A stretch of DNA of 64,000 bases from Paraclostridium bifermentans. Lineage in GTDB: Bacteria > Bacillota > Clostridia > Peptostreptococcales > Peptostreptococcaceae. The translations under genes and the position numbers were made by a program. This document shows, piece by piece, positions 1 through 7,529 of this stretch (within the stretch, counting starts at the first letter, position 1; each line of letters opens with the position of its first letter). The notes under the pieces were generated by a model that was given only the letters and a program-made list of their open reading frames with translations, did not search any database and was not told the DNA's origin. Location of the stretch: positions 1,798,001 through 1,862,000 of the forward strand of contig NZ_CP079737.1 in the NCBI RefSeq assembly GCF_019916025.1. Direction: 5' to 3'.

Positions 1-91
1 TTTTTTTAGAAAAAAACTTATTAAATTGTTGCTCTGTTGCACATCTAACTTGGCTCATTAAAACCAGTATCTCCTTTTCCATACTTACCAT
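1..91 (-). CDS. N-terminal fragment of an unidentified protein, cut by window edge
   Basis: An ATG at 91 preceded by AAGGAG (101-106, 9-nt spacing) opens a frame of 30 codons with no stop before the edge. The start is MVSMEKEILVLMSQ, followed by RCATEQQFNKFF. The visible part looks like the first helices of a winged-helix DNA-binding domain, but this is only an impression. A second in-frame ATG at 82 is an alternative start with a poorer Shine-Dalgarno. The product cannot be named from 30 residues. Confidence 0.45.
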   Translation of the reverse strand, partial: MVSMEKEILVLMSQVRCATEQQFNKFFSKK

Positions 92-176
92 TATGCTATT
101 CTCCTTGATGTATATTGTGACAAGTCTTAATTTATTATATTAAACACATGCAATAAAATTTACACTTTAATAAAAA

Positions 177-204
177 AAAGCATAGACATGTGTCTATGCT
201 TTTA
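177..204 (-). terminator. Intrinsic terminator of the marR-MATE operon
   Basis: A perfect 10-bp stem (179-188 with 191-200) is followed on the minus strand by a run of eight T. It lies directly after the stop of the MATE gene. Confidence 0.85.
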
Positions 205-206
205 CT

Positions 207-1577
207 TTATATTGTTATTTCTTGTTCTTTTACTTCAACTTTTTTATAACTTTTTAATTCTCTATATAATATAATTGCAGTTATAGCTGTTGCTAAAAAG
301 TCTGCAACTGGCTGTGCATACCAAACTCCATCTAAACCAAAGAATTTTGGTAATATTATTATCATAGGTATTAATATGATAACCTGTCTAAGCAAACTAA
401 GAACCATAGCCATTTTAGCTTTTCCTACAGATTGTATATAATTAGATCCTGTTATAGATATTCCTATTATAGGCATCATTAATAAGTATATTCTAGCACC
501 TTTTACTGATATTTCCATAAGTTTAGGATCTTTATTAAACATACCTACCATAACTTCTGGTATAGTTTGAATTATTAGCCATCCTGTTGTAAGTATTACT
601 ATAGCAGCTAAAGCTGATAGTTTAAATGTTTTATTAGCTCTATCATACTGCTTAGCACCAAAGTTAAATCCGATTATAGGCTGAGCTCCTTGGTTTAATC
701 CAAATATAGGCATTAAAAATATCATAGAAATAGATGATATAGTAGCCATTGCACCTATAGCTAAATCCCCTCCATAAGTTTTTAATGCATTATTTGATAT
801 AACTTGAACTAAACTTGCAGCTATTTGCATTGCAAAGGGTGCAGATCCTATAGCAAATATCTTTTTAACTAAAGAACTATCTAGTTTCAAACTTGATTTA
901 TGGAATTTTAAATTAGATTTTCCGCTTACATAATATAAGAATCCCCATGTAGCCGTTACTATTTGTGATACAACTGTTGCAATAGCAGCTCCTTGTATAC
1001 CTAAGTTGAATCCAAATATTAAAATAGCATCTAATACAACATTAGTTAAACATCCAACTATCATTATAGTTGCTGCTAATCTAGGACTTCCATCACCCCT
1101 TATAGTATTATTTAATGTATATCCTAACATATTAAACATACTTCCAGCTAAGATTATGTATATATAATCTTTAGCATATTGAAGTGTGGCTTCACTTGCT
1201 CCAAACACTTTAAGTATTGTATCTCCAAACATAATTCCTACTATACTAATTATAAGTCCAATAATAATAGATAATTTTATAGCATTTCCTATAATTTTTT
1301 CAGCATCTTCTTTTTTACCTTGCCCTAACTTTATAGATATATTAGTTGTAGCACCTATACCTACCAGCATAGCAAATGCTAGCATTATTGTCATTATCGG
1401 TAAGCACACTCCAACTCCAGTTATTGCAAGTGGACCTACTCCAGGTATGTTCCCAATAAATATTCTGTCTACTACGTTATATAATGCATTTACTAGCATT
1501 CCTACAATAGCAGGTACAGAATATGTTAATAAAAGTCTTGGTATTGAGTGATTTCTCAATTCTTGTTCATTTTTCAT
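207..1577 (-). CDS. MATE family multidrug/toxin efflux transporter (MepA-like)
   Basis: Polytopic membrane protein of 456 residues, the usual size for the multi-antimicrobial extrusion family. It exports cationic drugs and metabolites in exchange for Na+ or H+. The early stretch PAIVGMLVNALYNVVDRIFIG and the later GLNQGAQPIIGFNFGAKQ are typical of MepA-type members, which have twelve membrane segments in two pseudo-symmetric halves. The start chosen is MKNEQELRN, because AAAGGAGGAC lies just before it; the open frame runs ten codons further upstream without a better site. It is 14 nt downstream of a marR gene, so the pair is probably one repressor-controlled efflux operon. The substrate cannot be told from sequence. 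Confidence 0.9.
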   Translation of the reverse strand: MKNEQELRNHSIPRLLLTYSVPAIVGMLVNALYNVVDRIFIGNIPGVGPLAITGVGVCLPIMTIMLAFAMLVGIGATTNISIKLGQGKKEDAEKIIGNAIKLSIIIGLIISIVGIMFGDTILKVFGASEATLQYAKDYIYIILAGSMFNMLGYTLNNTIRGDGSPRLAATIMIVGCLTNVVLDAILIFGFNLGIQGAAIATVVSQIVTATWGFLYYVSGKSNLKFHKSSLKLDSSLVKKIFAIGSAPFAMQIAASLVQVISNNALKTYGGDLAIGAMATISSISMIFLMPIFGLNQGAQPIIGFNFGAKQYDRANKTFKLSALAAIVILTTGWLIIQTIPEVMVGMFNKDPKLMEISVKGARIYLLMMPIIGISITGSNYIQSVGKAKMAMVLSLLRQVIILIPMIIILPKFFGLDGVWYAQPVADFLATAITAIILYRELKSYKKVEVKEQEITI

Positions 1578-1591
1578 AAATTGTCCTCCTT

Positions 1592-2011
1592 TTATATTGT
1601 CATACATATTTTTTGCAAAAGTTTCCTAACTAACTTACTTTCTTCTTCCGTTAAATTAGCCGTCATATAAACTTCCCACTTTGATAAAACTTCATATATA
1701 CTTCCTTTTACACTTTTTCCTTTATCAGTTAAATGTAATTTATAAGCTCTTTTATCAATTTCATCTTTCTCTCGTGTTAAAAAACCTTCTTCTTCTAACT
1801 TCTTTATAGCTCTTGCGGTTGTTCCTTTATCTATATTAAGAGTTTCTGCCAGATCTTCTTGACTTCTTCCATCGCCTCTATATAGTTCTAATAAAAACAT
1901 AAATTGACCAGCCCCAACTCCCAATCCACTTAACTCTTTAGATATAAAAGATCCACCTCTTCTATGAATCTGAGAGATATATCTTCCAACATAATTACAA
2001 TCCTTTTTCAC
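1592..2011 (-). CDS. MarR family transcriptional regulator
   Basis: A 139-residue protein of typical MarR length. The winged-helix core lies at about residues 30-95, with RSQEDLAETLNIDKGTTARA as helix-turn-helix and the wing FLTREKDEIDKRAYKLHLT. These regulators bind palindromic DNA as dimers and release it when a small molecule binds. It is the first gene of an operon with a MATE efflux pump, and two copies of a palindromic operator overlap its own promoter. Autorepression with drug-induced release of the pump is therefore likely by analogy with MarR and MepR. The inducer is unknown. Confidence 0.92.
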   Translation of the reverse strand: MKKDCNYVGRYISQIHRRGGSFISKELSGLGVGAGQFMFLLELYRGDGRSQEDLAETLNIDKGTTARAIKKLEEEGFLTREKDEIDKRAYKLHLTDKGKSVKGSIYEVLSKWEVYMTANLTEEESKLVRKLLQKICMTI

Positions 2012-2043
2012 ATTAAATTCCCCCTATCATAAAGATAGCATCA

Positions 2044-2100
2044 ATTTAGTTGCAATAACAACTAAATTAGTATACAATAAAATAGTTGTTATTGCAACTA
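2044..2100 (-). promoter_or_regulatory. marR promoter with paired MarR-type operators
   Basis: Two 18-bp sites of the form TAGTTG-N6-CAACTA occupy 2047-2064 and 2083-2100. Each is an interrupted palindrome, and the two are exact reverse complements of each other, separated by 18 bp (centres 36 bp apart). On the minus strand TTGCAA (2092-2097), a 17-bp spacer and TATACT (2069-2074) make a good sigma-A promoter. One operator covers the -35 and the other covers the start region. This is a direct observation; binding by the adjacent MarR is inferred. Confidence 0.8.
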
Positions 2101-2113
2101 TTTTCACAAAAAT

Positions 2114-2141
2114 AAAAAACTACATAAACATGTAGTTTTTT
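2114..2141 (-). terminator. Intrinsic terminator after the 2153-3802 gene
   Basis: A 12-bp stem (2114-2125 with 2130-2141) has a four-base loop. T tracts lie on both sides, so it can act in both directions. Confidence 0.75.
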
Positions 2142-2152
2142 ATTTGTTATCT

Positions 2153-3802
2153 TTACTTTTCGGGTTTACTTTCTTCAGCTTTCGCTTGATTTATACTAAT
2201 ATTATCAAATTCAATTAATTCTATCAACCCTTTTTGCTCTTTATCATAACCAATTTTTATAGTATCGCCTTCTTTTGTTAAAGGAACTTCATGCGAAACT
2301 TTAGACGTTACAACAAATATAGAGTCATTCATTCCTTCTATTGTAAAGTAATATGCAGTATTCCCATCTATTACATCTGAATTTATTCTTTGCACTACCC
2401 CTGTAGTTACTTGTTTTGTATCATCATTTGCAAGTTCTACAGTATTTCCTTTTGATTTTAACTGTTCTCTATAGCTTCTAAATGCATCTTCTTTATTGTC
2501 ACCTATTCCAACTATATTAAAATCTTCTACTGAAACAAAGGCAACCATCTTAACTAATCCTGCCTTATCTTTTAAAGACATTACATATGTAGGTTTCCCT
2601 AATATATTATAAACAACAGGGAATGTCGCCTCATAATTTTTTTCTTGTACCTTACCTGTTGCAGATACCATAGCTGCGGTTTCTGTTGCTCCTGGTTGTT
2701 TATAAAGTTTAGCTTCTTTGGTTCTAGTATCAACCAACATAAATCCTATAGTTGAGTCATCCCCTCCTGCAGAAGTTATGCCTGTATACCAATATGATTT
2801 TCCATCTTCACCATATACTAATGATGTTCCTTCAGTAGCTACTAACACACCTTTTTCTGATATGACAGCATTTAAAAATCCACTTACAAATTTACCCCAA
2901 TCATTTATTTGCTTAACTATAAATTCTTCTGGTTGTATTCTATCTATCCATTTTGGAGCATCTTTTATATCATAACTTTTAACTTCCCCAGTTTGAGTAT
3001 CTACAGTTGCTATTCCTATAGCGTTTTGCCCTCCATATCCAACTGCATTTTCATATAGCGAAACTACCCAATAAGGTTTTCCTTTATCATCTACTTCTAA
3101 TGTGAAATCCGTCATACCTACGTTAGTATATCCTTTTAAATACATGTGTCTTCTTAAATCTTGATGTAAGTAAGCTTCAGGTTGATATACTATTTTTATA
3201 GGTTTTCCATCAACTTCTTGAACAAGCCTAACATCTTGTGGATTTGTAGCTGATACCCTTACATATCCGCTTGTCCCTTTTATATTTGTGACCCACTTTA
3301 TTGCATCTCTATGTACTAATGGTGCTACCCAACATAATTCTCCATCTACATTTTGAATATGAAACTTCCCAAGTTTCGATACACTACCTATAGCAGGGAC
3401 TTCTCCTAACTTTTTATCCCCTAATTTCATAGCCATATCTTCGTCTACTAGCCTAATTTCATTTGCATTCACAGGGCTTACATCTTTTGCAAAGTTACTT
3501 TCTTTAACATCTCCTAGTAAATTTCTATATGCTTTTGAGTGTAATACCGGTGAAGATGTTAAAAATGGTACTACTATAATGTAAGCTATTAACACTGCAG
3601 CTATTGAGAAATTTCGTTTAGCTAACTTTGATGTTTGCTCTCCTTTGTCAAACATCATATCAAGTACTCCAGCTATTACGAAAAATATAACTAGTGTTGA
3701 AAATAGCGAGGTAAAATCTAATCTAAGTACAGGTAATTTTATTATTGCATATATAGCTACCATTACCAACGCTATTCCATACGTTTTTAAAATTTTTTTC
3801 AT
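2153..3802 (-). CDS. Membrane-anchored protein of unknown function, large extracytoplasmic domain
   Basis: A 549-residue protein. Three hydrophobic segments lie in the first ~90 residues (about 5-25, 30-50 and 67-85), followed by about 450 soluble residues. The soluble part repeats a pattern of beta-strand units around a Gly-Lys-(Pro/Ser)-Tyr-Trp motif (GKPYWVVSL near 240, GKSYWYTGI near 335) followed by VDTQTGEV/VDTRTKEA. This resembles PepSY-like folds, but I do not claim the family. The C-terminus (about 465-540) looks like a small beta-barrel. ATG follows a GGAGTAAT stretch. It is monocistronic, with a terminator downstream. I do not recognise a function. Confidence 0.8.
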   Translation of the reverse strand: MKKILKTYGIALVMVAIYAIIKLPVLRLDFTSLFSTLVIFFVIAGVLDMMFDKGEQTSKLAKRNFSIAAVLIAYIIVVPFLTSSPVLHSKAYRNLLGDVKESNFAKDVSPVNANEIRLVDEDMAMKLGDKKLGEVPAIGSVSKLGKFHIQNVDGELCWVAPLVHRDAIKWVTNIKGTSGYVRVSATNPQDVRLVQEVDGKPIKIVYQPEAYLHQDLRRHMYLKGYTNVGMTDFTLEVDDKGKPYWVVSLYENAVGYGGQNAIGIATVDTQTGEVKSYDIKDAPKWIDRIQPEEFIVKQINDWGKFVSGFLNAVISEKGVLVATEGTSLVYGEDGKSYWYTGITSAGGDDSTIGFMLVDTRTKEAKLYKQPGATETAAMVSATGKVQEKNYEATFPVVYNILGKPTYVMSLKDKAGLVKMVAFVSVEDFNIVGIGDNKEDAFRSYREQLKSKGNTVELANDDTKQVTTGVVQRINSDVIDGNTAYYFTIEGMNDSIFVVTSKVSHEVPLTKEGDTIKIGYDKEQKGLIELIEFDNISINQAKAEESKPEK

Positions 3803-3880
3803 TTATTACTCCTTCCTAATTTTTAAAATATTTGTAATATTTGTTAATATTAATTATAACCATTTTTTGTAAAAAAATAA

Positions 3881-3910
3881 ATACTCCTTAAAATTATAAG
3901 GAGTATTTTT
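3881..3910. terminator. Bidirectional intrinsic terminator
   Basis: A 10-bp stem (3881-3890 with 3897-3906) is flanked by T runs on either strand. It sits just after the stop of the 3913-4476 gene. Confidence 0.75.
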
Positions 3911-3912
3911 CT

Positions 3913-4476
3913 TTACACACTACTTAAACTATATTCAAATATTTTTTCTTTTGCTCTATATTCACTTAATAATCCTTCATACTCAAGTGTCAAATCCTTA
4001 TGATTAAAGAAGTCATTTGGCTTAATTGCACATGATGGCTTCTCAAATAAGTTTATCCCACTATCTTCTAACATATCTGCTACAAAGTGAGAGCACACAT
4101 ATTTATTCTCAGCTTCTCTAGGTTTGTTTCTAGATAAATATAAAAGTGCTAACACATCATAATCATATTTATCTCTGTTTGCACTTATATTTAATATATT
4201 TTTATATAAATTGTTATATTGTTCATTAGTTACATATAATGAGTATACTCTACATCTAGTATTCGTTTTTATAGCGTATAAACCTTCATTTATATTTTCC
4301 TCTACGAATCCAGCAAATAAAGGTGTTTTTGGATTTAATCTTCCAAATGAATACATAGGTCTTAAATACTCATTAAGAGCTATAGATACGTGTGCATAAG
4401 GAGTTTTTGATATACTTTTGATTAAGTAAGAAAGAGCAGTTCCTGTATATGTTGTTACTATATATACCTTCTGCAT
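3913..4476 (-). CDS. Permuted papain-like (YiiX/YebB type) amidase or peptidase
   Basis: A 187-residue protein with the hallmarks of the circularly permuted NlpC/P60 (papain-like) group. A catalytic-type His lies early, in the YAHVSIAL motif (H29). The Cys comes late, in NKYVCSHFVADML (about residue 128), where classical NlpC/P60 enzymes have Cys first. It opens with the beta-strand KVYIVTTYTG and has no signal peptide, so it probably acts in the cytoplasm. Members of this fold cleave amide or ester bonds in lipids or peptides; the substrate here is unknown. It is a single-gene unit. A second enzyme of the same superfamily lies at 6785-7177. Confidence 0.7.
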   Translation of the reverse strand: MQKVYIVTTYTGTALSYLIKSISKTPYAHVSIALNEYLRPMYSFGRLNPKTPLFAGFVEENINEGLYAIKTNTRCRVYSLYVTNEQYNNLYKNILNISANRDKYDYDVLALLYLSRNKPREAENKYVCSHFVADMLEDSGINLFEKPSCAIKPNDFFNHKDLTLEYEGLLSEYRAKEKIFEYSLSSV

Positions 4477-4857
4477 TATTTAACCCCCCAATGTCTTGGC
4501 TTATAATAATATTTATGATAACTACTCTATTTTATCACCATTTTAATCAAACTTCAAATATTGTTTTTGTAACTTTTTAAATTTTAATTTATTTATTCTA
4601 AAAAGATTATACTTCAAAATAGTTTTTATAAATTAAATTTAAAGTTAATTTATAATGTAAAATATAAAATTCAATTTTATTTCTTTCCTTATTTTATAAA
4701 TAAGCTTTTCTTTTTAAAGACTTTGTCTAAACATGTCTCATTTTTAATTAACTTTAATATAATATAGTATAACAATTTTATTAATAATACTTTTATTATT
4801 TTTTAAATTATATTTTGATAATACTTTATTTTTTTAATTTTATTAGGAGGCATTATA
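4477..4857. other. Gene-free AT-rich spacer
   Basis: A divergent intergenic stretch of about 380 bases, extremely AT-rich. I see no open frame with a ribosome site, and no clear structure except the promoter-length regions for the flanking genes. Confidence 0.6.
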
Positions 4858-5022
4858 ATGAAGCTTACACAAGAACAATTAATACTTAAAAGAGATAATA
4901 GATGTATAGAGTGCGGATGCAAATTAAATGGTTTATCATACTCTACTTACTTTGAACAAAATACAAATGTAAAAAATTTCAAATCTAATTTATGTCCAAA
5001 TTGTTTATCAAATAAAAAATAG
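4858..5022 (+). CDS. Small zinc-ribbon protein (54 aa)
   Basis: A short gene with an ideal AGGAGG (4845-4850) seven bases before ATG. The product begins MKLTQEQLILKRD and has two CxxC knuckles, C16-x2-C19 and C46-x2-C49, 26 residues apart. An extra Cys sits at 21. This is the layout of a compact treble-clef or zinc-ribbon. No other domain is present, and the function is unknown. It is flanked downstream by a strong terminator that begins in the stop codon, which supports it being a real transcription unit. Confidence 0.75.
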   Translation: MKLTQEQLILKRDNRCIECGCKLNGLSYSTYFEQNTNVKNFKSNLCPNCLSNKK

Positions 5023-5048
5023 ACTATACTTTTGTATAGTCTTATTTT
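5021..5048. terminator. Bidirectional terminator between convergent genes
   Basis: A 9-bp stem (5021-5029 with 5034-5042) and a TTTT loop, overlapping both the stop of the zinc-ribbon gene and the stop of the gene on the other strand. Confidence 0.75.
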
Positions 5049-5602
5049 GCGCTATTAATTCTTTTATTAACTTTATTTCCTAAAATCCAGAACACCAAAA
5101 CTAATATTACTAATGATGTAACTTTTAGAGGATCTGTTATAAAAGTTTTTATATCATTTCCTATGTAACTTATGACTAAAAACATAATAAATTTACCCAA
5201 TATCATCCCCGGTACAAAGTTACTTAATTTCATTTTTGATATTCCAGCAGTTATAGTTATTAAGAAATCAGGTATAAAAGGACATAAATAAACTATAAAC
5301 ATCATACTAAATCCTTGCCTTTTTACCCACTTTTTAAATTTATCTACTTTTTCGTTATTTATTCTTTTTATGAGTTTAGAATCTGAAAATTTTCTACAGA
5401 TTAAAAATAAAACTATTGAACCTACAACTGATCCAACCCAAGATACTGAAAATCCAAGTCCTATTCCTAAAACAAACGCATTAGCTCCTACTATAGCAAC
5501 CAGTGGTAATGCCGGTATAAAAGTTTCTACTATTATTATTATAAATCCTACTGCAGCCACTAATAATTTATATTCTTGCAAGCTATATATTATTTGTTCC
5601 AT
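5042..5602 (-). CDS. VTT-domain (TVP38/TMEM64, DedA-like) membrane protein
   Basis: A 186-residue membrane protein with about five hydrophobic segments. It carries the VTT-domain features: an early conserved Glu in a helix before FIPALPL, then the re-entrant motif CPFIPDFLITITAGISKM (about 117-134), and a Gly-Lys in the following helix. Relatives are implicated in lipid scrambling across membranes. AGGTGC precedes the ATG. It stands alone on the minus strand, convergent with the zinc-ribbon gene. Confidence 0.85.
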   Translation of the reverse strand: MEQIIYSLQEYKLLVAAVGFIIIIVETFIPALPLVAIVGANAFVLGIGLGFSVSWVGSVVGSIVLFLICRKFSDSKLIKRINNEKVDKFKKWVKRQGFSMMFIVYLCPFIPDFLITITAGISKMKLSNFVPGMILGKFIMFLVISYIGNDIKTFITDPLKVTSLVILVLVFWILGNKVNKRINSAK

Positions 5603-5866
5603 ATATTAGCACCTACCTAACCTAGACTTTATCTATATGTTTTAATTTTTTTATAAATTTAACTTTATATTTTTTATACTTATTATTATATTCAAAGTTA
5701 TTATATATATTTAATAAAATCATATTTAAAAATATTTTTTAATATTAATTTATTATTTCAAATTATTTTAAAATTTCCACTAATGGAAAACATATTCCCT
5801 TTATAAGTAAGTTTTTGTTATACTATACTCTATGGAATTATGCCAAATATTTTTGCGAGGTGTTTT

Positions 5867-6727
5867 ATGGAGAAAAACGTTTTTAGGGATTTTTTATTAC
5901 AGTCTTTAGGACTGGTGGTTGGATGTATTTTTATGAGTATAGGAATAAACATGTTTTTTAAACCTTATACAATTGCACCTGGAGGACTTAGCGGTCTTTC
6001 ATTAGTTTTAGGAAAACTTACAGGTCTTCCTATTCCTGTTGTAATGCTTGCTATAGGTATTCCTTTAGTAATATTTTCAATTAAGATCTTGGGAGTTAAA
6101 GATTCTATAAAAACTCTTATTGGAATGACTGTGTTTTCTATAGTATTAGGTGTTACATCATCGCTATCTAATTTTGATGTAACAAAAGATGTATTATTAT
6201 GTTCTATATCTGGTGCATTATGTCTTGGCATTGGACTTGGTATAGTACTAAAAATGGATGCTTCTACAGGAGGAACAGATCTTATTGCACTTATGCTAAA
6301 TAGAGCTTTCCCAAGTATCCCTCTTTCAAAGTTTATGGTTATATTAGATGGTATGGTTGTTATATCTGCTGGTATCGCTAGTAAAAACTTAGAAACAGCG
6401 CTTTACTCAGGAGTAGCACTTTACATTATAGTTAAAATAGTTGATGCGATAGTTTCTGGTCTTAATTACTCAAAAGCATTTATGATTATATCTAATGAGT
6501 CTGATATTTTAAGAGATGGCATAACTAAGGAACTTGATAGAGGTGTAACTTTCCTTCAAGGTAAAGGAGGATATACTAATGAAGATAAAAATGTTTTATT
6601 AGTAGTTGTTTCTAAAAAACAAGAAGTTCATCTAAAAAAAGTAATAAAAAATATAGATCCATCAGCATTCATAATTGTTAGTGATGTTCATGAAGTTTTA
6701 GGTCAAGGATTTAAATCAATAGCATAG
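5867..6727 (+). CDS. YitT family membrane protein with C-terminal DUF2179 domain
   Basis: A 286-residue protein with about five to six hydrophobic helices (residues ~10-200). The typical YitT signatures are APGGLSGLSLVLG and DASTGGTDLIALMLNR. A cytoplasmic alpha/beta DUF2179 domain follows (GVTFLQGKGGYTNEDKNVLL onward). I start it at the ATG after GCGAGGTG; an ATG nine codons earlier has no ribosome site. The molecular function of the family is not established. The gene ends at a hairpin that also holds the Shine-Dalgarno of the next gene (see 6736-6784). Confidence 0.88.
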   Translation: MEKNVFRDFLLQSLGLVVGCIFMSIGINMFFKPYTIAPGGLSGLSLVLGKLTGLPIPVVMLAIGIPLVIFSIKILGVKDSIKTLIGMTVFSIVLGVTSSLSNFDVTKDVLLCSISGALCLGIGLGIVLKMDASTGGTDLIALMLNRAFPSIPLSKFMVILDGMVVISAGIASKNLETALYSGVALYIIVKIVDAIVSGLNYSKAFMIISNESDILRDGITKELDRGVTFLQGKGGYTNEDKNVLLVVVSKKQEVHLKKVIKNIDPSAFIIVSDVHEVLGQGFKSIA

Positions 6728-6735
6728 TAACATTC

Positions 6736-6784
6736 TCCTCTTGAAATCATAATTTACTTATATATGATTTTAGGAGGATTTTTT
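6736..6784 (+). terminator. Terminator-like hairpin whose 3' arm contains the next gene's Shine-Dalgarno
   Basis: Positions 6736-6751 pair with 6763-6778 as a continuous 16-bp stem (two G-U wobbles) with an 11-base loop, followed by six T and then directly by the ATG of the downstream gene. The 3' arm includes AGGAGGA. Inside the hairpin TTGAAA (6741-6746), a 16-bp gap and TATGAT (6763-6768) form a plausible promoter. Its transcript would start inside the 3' arm and so lack the hairpin. Structure seen by base-pairing; function inferred. Confidence 0.6.
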
Positions 6785-7177
6785 ATGTCTAATGCTAATT
6801 ATGGAGACTTAATATGTTCAGATCATGGATTGTATAAGCATTTTGGCATATATATAAATGAAGATTGCGTTATACATTATGATGGAAAGATAGATGATAA
6901 ATTTTTACGTAAGATGTGTATTAGAAAAACTAATATGGATAGATTTTTAGCTGGTAATGAAAACTTTAAAGTTTGTAAGTTTAAAAATAATTTTACAGAA
7001 CCTTGTGAAGTTGTGCAAAGAGCTAATTCTCGTATTGGAGAGCAAAACTTCAATATAATTTTTAATAACTGCGAACATTTTGGACATTGGTGTAAAACGG
7101 GAGTTAGTAAGTCCAATCAAGTTGATTTTATAATTTTAATTATAATTTTCACTATATTATTAAATTACTCTTTATAG
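6785..7177 (+). CDS. LRAT-domain (NlpC/P60 superfamily) protein
   Basis: A 130-residue protein with the lecithin:retinol acyltransferase-like fold signature. It has the His motif LYKHFGIYI (H19) with a second His in VIHYDG (H31), and the Cys motif NNCEHFGHWC (C96). Bacterial members are thiol acyltransferases or amidases acting on lipids or lipoprotein-like substrates. The C-terminal ~15 residues are hydrophobic and may tether it to the membrane, as in eukaryotic LRAT proteins. ATG follows AGGAGGA by seven bases. It is separated from the upstream YitT gene by the SD-containing hairpin, so its translation may be low in read-through RNA. Confidence 0.8.
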   Translation: MSNANYGDLICSDHGLYKHFGIYINEDCVIHYDGKIDDKFLRKMCIRKTNMDRFLAGNENFKVCKFKNNFTEPCEVVQRANSRIGEQNFNIIFNNCEHFGHWCKTGVSKSNQVDFIILIIIFTILLNYSL

Positions 7178-7195
7178 ATATAAAGAGTTTTTTTA
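7167..7195 (+). terminator. Intrinsic terminator after the LRAT-domain gene
   Basis: A stem from 7167-7175 to 7180-7188 overlapping the stop codon, followed by a run of T. Confidence 0.8.
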
Positions 7196-7529
7196 TTAAT
7201 AAATTTATTTATTTTTACTTTATTTATATAAATTGCAATTTATATTGCAGATAAAAATAAACAGATATACAATATAATTGAAATACATTTTTATATTTAA
7301 TTTTTCAATATCATTTCAAATTTAATCTTTAAACTAAATCCTTAAATTTTCAATACTTAATTATAAGATTTTATTAAAAAACACATATTACTTTAAATTA
7401 TTGTGTTATCACAGAATTTTTCTATTTTTTGATTCATAACTACATATTGAAAAATTCTTTGATATATATTGTGCGTACTTTTTATTTAAAATAGTATGCA
7501 AAATAAAATAGCAAAGGGGTTGTGTTATA
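7196..7529. other. Gene-free AT-rich leader before the symporter gene
   Basis: About 330 bases with no convincing open frame. It holds only the ribosome site AAAGGGG (7513-7519) and presumably the promoter of the alanine symporter gene. Confidence 0.55.
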
